Origin: Brevundimonas sp. Root1279 | GTDB taxonomy: Bacteria > Pseudomonadota > Alphaproteobacteria > Caulobacterales > Caulobacteraceae | DNA length: 64,000 nt | Assembly (NCBI RefSeq): GCF_001425945.1 | Contig: NZ_LMEB01000009.1 | Location: 186,001-250,000, forward strand | Direction of reading: 5' to 3' | Shown: one piece after another, positions 59,013 to 64,000 of the stretch | Position numbering within the stretch: position 1 is the stretch's first letter | How the letters are laid out: each line of letters opens with the position of its first letter | Translations under genes and position numbers: made by a program | The notes under the pieces: model-generated | Told to the model about the DNA's origin: nothing | Databases searched by the model: none | The model's input: the letters and a program-made list of their open reading frames with translations, nothing else

Positions 59013-59753
59013 ATGTTCAACCTCACCGGCAAGACCGCCCTCGTGACCGGCGCCACCGGCGGCATCGGCGGGGCCGTGGCCCGCGCCCTTCACGCCCAAG
59101 GCGCGACCGTCGTCCTCTCGGGCACGCGCGAGGCCGTGCTGCAGGACCTGGCCAAGGAGCTGGGCGAGCGCGCCTTCGCCGCCGCCGCAAACCTCTCGGA
59201 CGCCGAGTCCGTCGATGGCCTGATCGGCCGCGCCGAGGAAGCCGCCGGCGCCCCGCTGGACATCCTGGTCGCCAACGCCGGCATCACCAAGGACGGCCTG
59301 CTTATGCGGATGAAGGACGAGGACTTCGAACAGGTCATCAAGGTCAACCTCGAGAGCTATTTCCGCCTCTCGCGCGCCGCCATGAAGGGCATGATGAAGC
59401 GCCGCTCGGGCCGCATCATCGGCGTCACCTCGGTGGTCGGCGTCACCGGCAACCCCGGCCAGACCAACTACGCCGCCTCCAAGGCCGGCATGATCGGCTT
59501 CTCGAAGTCGCTGGCCCAGGAAGTCGGCTCGCGGGGCATCACGGTGAACTGCATCGCGCCGGGCTTCATCGCCTCGCCGATGACGGATGTGCTGAACGAC
59601 CAGCAGCGCGAGACCATCCTGCGCAACATCCCGGCCGGCCGCCTCGGCACCGGCGATGAGATCGCCGCCGCCGCCGTCTTCCTCTCGTCCGACGAAGCCG
59701 CCTACGTCACGGGCCAGACCCTGCACGTCAACGGCGGCATGGCGATGATCTGA
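59013..59753 (+). CDS. fabG: 3-oxoacyl-ACP reductase
   Basis: 246 residues, ATG 59013. TALVTGATGGIGGAVARALH, ILVANAGITKDGLLMRMKDE, IIGVTSVVGVTGNPGQTNYA with ASKAGMIGFSKSLAQE (Ser-Tyr-Lys), and CIAPGFIASPMTDVLNDQQR are FabG blocks. It uses NADPH to reduce 3-oxoacyl-ACP. Second gene of the cluster. Confidence 0.96.
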   Translation: MFNLTGKTALVTGATGGIGGAVARALHAQGATVVLSGTREAVLQDLAKELGERAFAAAANLSDAESVDGLIGRAEEAAGAPLDILVANAGITKDGLLMRMKDEDFEQVIKVNLESYFRLSRAAMKGMMKRRSGRIIGVTSVVGVTGNPGQTNYAASKAGMIGFSKSLAQEVGSRGITVNCIAPGFIASPMTDVLNDQQRETILRNIPAGRLGTGDEIAAAAVFLSSDEAAYVTGQTLHVNGGMAMI

Positions 59754-59947
59754 CGGCCCGGAAGGCTTGATCACAGCCTGCTTCAGGCGCATTTCGGGCC
59801 TTCCCCAACGGAATGGCTGTGCTAAAGGCGCTCGCAACCGGATGCATCGAGTCTTCGTTAGAAGGCTTGCGCAGCCGACGCCGTCGTCATACGGCAAGGA
59901 TTGAGACAACAGCCGCAGACTCGCGGCCCTAGAAGGCAGAGACACAA

Positions 59948-60187
59948 ATGTCCGACACCCTGGAACGCGTCCGCAAGATCGTCATCGACCACCTGGACGC
60001 CGATCCGGAGAAGGTCGTTGAGAAGGCCAGCTTCATCGACGACCTCGGCGCCGACTCGCTCGACAACGTCGAACTGGTCATGGCCTTCGAAGAAGAATTC
60101 GACATCGAGATCCCGGATGACGCCGCCGAGCACATCCAGACGGTCGGCGATGCCGTGAAGTTCATCGACGAGAAGCTGGCCGGCTGA
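59948..60187 (+). CDS. acpP: Acyl carrier protein
   Basis: 79 residues, ATG 59948. [20 protein letters not shown] and [20 protein letters not shown], with Ser37 for the phosphopantetheine arm. The 194-base gap upstream should hold its own promoter, as acpP is usually expressed above its neighbours; I could not fix the boxes. Confidence 0.97.
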   Translation: MSDTLERVRKIVIDHLDADPEKVVEKASFIDDLGADSLDNVELVMAFEEEFDIEIPDDAAEHIQTVGDAVKFIDEKLAG

Positions 60188-60213
60188 TCGCCGCCATTCT
60201 CGATACGGCTTTG

Positions 60214-60257
60214 ATGGCCGCCGTGGCGCTCCCCTAGCGGGGTCGCCCGGCGGCCAT
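60214..60257 (+). terminator. acpP-fabF attenuator hairpin
   Basis: ATGGCCGCCG (60214-60223) pairs exactly with CGGCGGCCAT (60248-60257); an inner CCCC/GGGG stem closes the 24-base loop. Followed by ATTACTGTTT, a weak T tail. Probably lets most acpP messages end while some read into fabF. Confidence 0.6.
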
Positions 60258-60301
60258 TACTGTTTAAGCCTCAGGATTCTGCAGTTCAGGAGCGCAAGCG
60301 C

Positions 60302-61582
<1,281 letters not shown>

Positions 61583-62746
61583 ATGTTCAGCCGTTTCCGG
61601 GGAGCGGGGGCTCCGAGATCCGGCCGTGCAACGGCGCTTCTGGCGGCTTCGGCCACCTTCAGCGTCTTTCTCATCGCCGCCATCGTCGCGGCCTGGAGCG
61701 TCTTCTACGCGCCCGGGCCGACGGCGCGCGAAGGCGACGTCACCATCGTCACCCTGCCCAGCGGCGCAGGGGTCAGCGCTATCGCCGCCAACCTCAAGGC
61801 GGCGGGCGTGATCCGCTCGACCGACATGTTCAAGGCCGCGGTGGCCGTCACCGGCGCGGACCGCCGCCTGCGCGCCGGCGAATATGAAGTGCCGTCGAAG
61901 GCCTCGCTCCGCTCGGTCATCAGCCTGCTGGTCGACGGCAAGGTGGTCCGCCACTACGTCACCCTGCCGGAGGGCTGGTCCTCGGCCCAGGCCGTGGACA
62001 TCCTGATGGCCCAGCCCATCCTCACCGGCGAGATTCCCGAGGTCCCCGAGGAAGGCTCGCTCTGGCCCGACACCTATGAGATCAGCCGCGGCGAAACCCG
62101 CGCCTCGGTCATCGCCCGCATGACCACCGCCCAGGAGACCAACCTGGCCCAGCTGTGGGAGCGGCGCTCGCCGCGCTCGGTCGTGCGCAGTCCTGAAGAG
62201 GCCCTGATCCTCGCCTCGATCGTCGAGAAGGAGACCGGCATCGCCGCCGAGCGGCCGCGCGTGGCCGCCGTGTTCAGCAACCGCCTGCGCACCGGCATGC
62301 GGCTGGAGAGCGATCCGACCATCGTCTACGGCATCACCCAGGGACGCCCGCTGGGCCGCGGCATCCGCCGCTCCGAGCTGGATCGACAGACCGCCTGGAA
62401 CACCTACCAGATCGACGGCCTGCCCCCGACGCCGATCGCCAACCCGGGCCGCGAAGCGCTGGCGGCGGTGCTCAGTCCGCCGACCACCGACGAGCTGTTC
62501 TTCGTCGCCGACGGCACCGGCGGCCACGTCTTCGCCCGCACCTATGACGAGCACCTGCTCAACGTCGCCCGCTGGCGCGAGATCGAGCGCCGCAAGGCCG
62601 GCCTGCCGCCCGGCGCGCCCGTGCCCGCGCCGCCCGGCGCCGTCGCCCCCGGCGCCGCCCCCGCGAGCGACCTCCCGCCGGGCGTCAACGTTCCGCCCGG
62701 CGCCCAGGTCATCCGCGTTCCCCAGCAGCCGGCGGCGAGCCAATGA
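61583..62746 (+). CDS. mltG: Endolytic transglycosylase MltG
   Basis: 387 residues, ATG 61583 directly after fabF. One span (SATFSVFLIAAIVAAWSVFY), LysM-like part, then the YceG domain with Glu217 in ILASIVEKETGIAAERP, SDPTIVYGITQGRPLGRGIR and AWNTYQIDGLPPTPIANPGR. The Pro/Ala-rich tail is typical of the group here. It cuts nascent glycan chains to end peptidoglycan elongation. The fabF-mltG-yicC order is common in proteobacteria. Confidence 0.95.
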   Translation: MFSRFRGAGAPRSGRATALLAASATFSVFLIAAIVAAWSVFYAPGPTAREGDVTIVTLPSGAGVSAIAANLKAAGVIRSTDMFKAAVAVTGADRRLRAGEYEVPSKASLRSVISLLVDGKVVRHYVTLPEGWSSAQAVDILMAQPILTGEIPEVPEEGSLWPDTYEISRGETRASVIARMTTAQETNLAQLWERRSPRSVVRSPEEALILASIVEKETGIAAERPRVAAVFSNRLRTGMRLESDPTIVYGITQGRPLGRGIRRSELDRQTAWNTYQIDGLPPTPIANPGREALAAVLSPPTTDELFFVADGTGGHVFARTYDEHLLNVARWREIERRKAGLPPGAPVPAPPGAVAPGAAPASDLPPGVNVPPGAQVIRVPQQPAASQ

Positions 62747-63630
62747 GCAATCAGATCTCGGGCATGACCGGCTTCGGCCGCGCCGACGGCGCCGAAGGCG
62801 GCTGGACCTGGTCGGTCGAGGCCCGCTCGGTCAACGGCCGCAATCTGGAGGTCCGCTTCCGCGGCCCGCCGGGCTTCGACACCCTCGAACGCCACGCCAA
62901 GGCCGCCGGCCAGGCCCGCCTCAGCCGCGGCCAGGTCACCGTCGGCGTCCAGGCCAAGCGCGCCGACCCTGGCGCCGCGGCGCTGAAGGTCAATGAAGAC
63001 ATCCTCGCCCGCTACCTGACCCTGGCCAACCAGCTGGCGGAGGAGGGGGCCACCCCGCCCTCGGCCGACGGCCTGCTCTCCCTGCGCGGCGTGCTCGAGG
63101 CACCCGAGGAAGAGGACGACGCCGAGGCCCGCGCCGCCGTCGAGGCCGCCATGGCCGCCTCCATCGACGCCGCCTTCGACGCCCTCAAGATCTCCCGCGA
63201 ACGCGAGGGCGCCCAGCTGCTGCCGGTGATCGCCGACTTCATCGACCGCATCGAGGCCCTGGTCGCCCAGGCCGAGACCGAGGCCGTGGCCCAGACCGAC
63301 GCCATCCGCGAGCGCTTCACCCGCCGCATGACAGAGCTGGCTCCGGATGCGCCCGGCCTCGCCGACCGCATCTTCCTCGAAGCCGCCGCCCTGGCGACCA
63401 AGGCCGACGTCCGCGAGGAGCTCGACCGCCTGACCGCCCACGTCGCCTCCGCCCGCGCCCTGCTCAAACAGCCGCCGGCCGGCCGCAAGCTGGACTTCCT
63501 GATGCAGGAGTTCATGCGCGAGGCGAACACCCTGTGCTCCAAGTCGGCCACCACCGCCCTGACCGGCATCGGCCTCGAGCTCAAGGCGGTGATCGAGCAA
63601 CTGCGCGAGCAGGTCCAGAACGTGGAGTAG
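62743..63630 (+). CDS. yicC: YicC family endoribonuclease
   Basis: 295 residues, ATG 62743 overlapping the mltG stop (ATGA). MTGFGRADGAEGGWTWSVEA, RSVNGRNLEVRFRGPPGFDT, then the C-terminal DUF1732 helix KLDFLMQEFMREANTLCSKS. Relatives are RNases that act on small RNAs. Full length. Confidence 0.93.
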   Translation: MSNQISGMTGFGRADGAEGGWTWSVEARSVNGRNLEVRFRGPPGFDTLERHAKAAGQARLSRGQVTVGVQAKRADPGAAALKVNEDILARYLTLANQLAEEGATPPSADGLLSLRGVLEAPEEEDDAEARAAVEAAMAASIDAAFDALKISREREGAQLLPVIADFIDRIEALVAQAETEAVAQTDAIRERFTRRMTELAPDAPGLADRIFLEAAALATKADVREELDRLTAHVASARALLKQPPAGRKLDFLMQEFMREANTLCSKSATTALTGIGLELKAVIEQLREQVQNVE

Positions 63631-63758
63631 GGCCGGGGGCGGCGGGGCCGTTCCGGCTTCCGGGTTTCGCCTGATTGTGACCTGTCCGCTTGTGAGGCCT
63701 CCTGAACCGGACCCCGGGCTTCGAACGGCCCGACCCCGACCCCGCAGGAGACAAGGTG

Positions 63759-64000
63759 ATGCGTTACGTGTTGGCGTGTGCGTCCAGCCTGTTGATCCTC
63801 ATCACCGCCGCTCCAGTGTCTGCACAGACCGTGATTCCGGTTCAATTCGACCGGGGCGCATCATCATCGACGTTGGATGGCGAGATCCGTGGTCAAACCT
63901 ATTCGGATTATCGCCTTGTCGTAGGCGCCGGCCAGCGCCTGTCCGTCAGCCTGCGCCCGACCGCCGGGTCGCCCTACTTCAATGTCATGGAGCCGGGATC
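63759..64000 (+). CDS. Exported protein resembling PliG-type lysozyme inhibitors (partial)
   Basis: ATG 63759 with GGAG 8 bases upstream; runs off the right edge after 80 codons. Signal peptide MRYVLACASSLLILITAAPV, then FDRGASSSTLDGEIRGQTYS, DYRLVVGAGQRLSVSLRPTA and SPYFNVMEPGS. The G-x-I-x-G...DY...AGQ...S...YFNV pattern is that of PliG-like inhibitors of g-type lysozyme in the periplasm. Only the N-terminal two thirds can be seen. Confidence 0.6.
   Translation, partial: MRYVLACASSLLILITAAPVSAQTVIPVQFDRGASSSTLDGEIRGQTYSDYRLVVGAGQRLSVSLRPTAGSPYFNVMEPG

Overview
The window is GC-rich alphaproteobacterial DNA, most likely from a Caulobacteraceae such as Brevundimonas. Grounds: the codon use, the gene content (3-hydroxybutyrate dehydrogenase, QmcA/NfeD, tatABC, a fabD-fabG-acpP-fabF-mltG-yicC string), and a phage that carries homologues of the Caulobacterales regulators GcrA and, tentatively, GapR. 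The genus is an inference.

Bases 1 to about 26,286 are the right part of an integrated temperate siphovirus-like prophage whose tail genes lie left of base 1. A long leftward operon (about 14,056 down to 1) runs from a Cro-like regulator through CII-like and GapR-like proteins, a RuvC-type resolvase, GcrA, a LexA-type DNA-binding domain, a DnaB helicase and a DUF1376 replication protein. It continues through terminase small and large subunits, portal, protease/scaffold, decoration protein and major capsid protein. A rightward regulator (14,153) starts a short rightward set of small genes. A second rightward early operon (16,815 to 25,078) carries tiny overlapping genes, an ExoVIII/RecT/DnaQ-like recombination module, an HNH nuclease, a DNA methyltransferase, a deoxyribosyltransferase-like protein and an excisionase, and ends with a tyrosine integrase. 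Just after the integrase is the 3' part of a tRNA-Gln(UUG) gene, from anticodon loop to CCA. It marks attR and predicts an intact tRNA-Gln left of the window.

The most interesting regulatory signal is a repeated operator, GTATG-N7-CATAC. It lies in the leftward promoter at 14.07 kb and in two tandem rightward promoters at 16.73-16.79 kb. In each case the right half-site forms the -10 box, so one repressor could silence both early operons.

From 26.3 kb on, the DNA is chromosomal. 26.4-32.2 kb holds a small CxxC protein, a DUF1254/DUF1214 protein, a divergent kinase/receiver pair, a His-rich outer-membrane/periplasmic metal module, a GNAT enzyme and a DUF1036 protein. 32.2-39.4 kb holds oligopeptidase B, a trypsin-like protease, an acyl-CoA dehydrogenase, a cytochrome b561/YceI pair and a Sua5-type threonylcarbamoyl-AMP synthase. 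39.4-41.9 kb is a lower-GC patch with a secreted S9-like hydrolase and a small acidic protein, possibly acquired. 42-47.2 kb holds a GNAT enzyme, bdhA, yaaA, nnrD and the nitrogen pair glnB-glnA with clear hairpins. 47.2-54.2 kb holds a DUF2855 protein, a lipoprotein, a triple-repeat Cys protein, tatC-tatB-tatA, rnhA, nfeD, qmcA and a Nudix hydrolase. 54.2-57.9 kb holds a Tat-type amidohydrolase and an FAD-dependent 2-hydroxyacid dehydrogenase. 57.9-63.6 kb is the fatty-acid synthesis cluster with mltG and yicC. The window ends inside a secreted protein resembling PliG.

Several exported proteins here (PtrB, the amidohydrolase, possibly YceI) have twin-arginine-like leaders, which fits the tat operon nearby. 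Intergenic space is dotted with palindromic repeats at 44.3, 52.1 and 58.9 kb.
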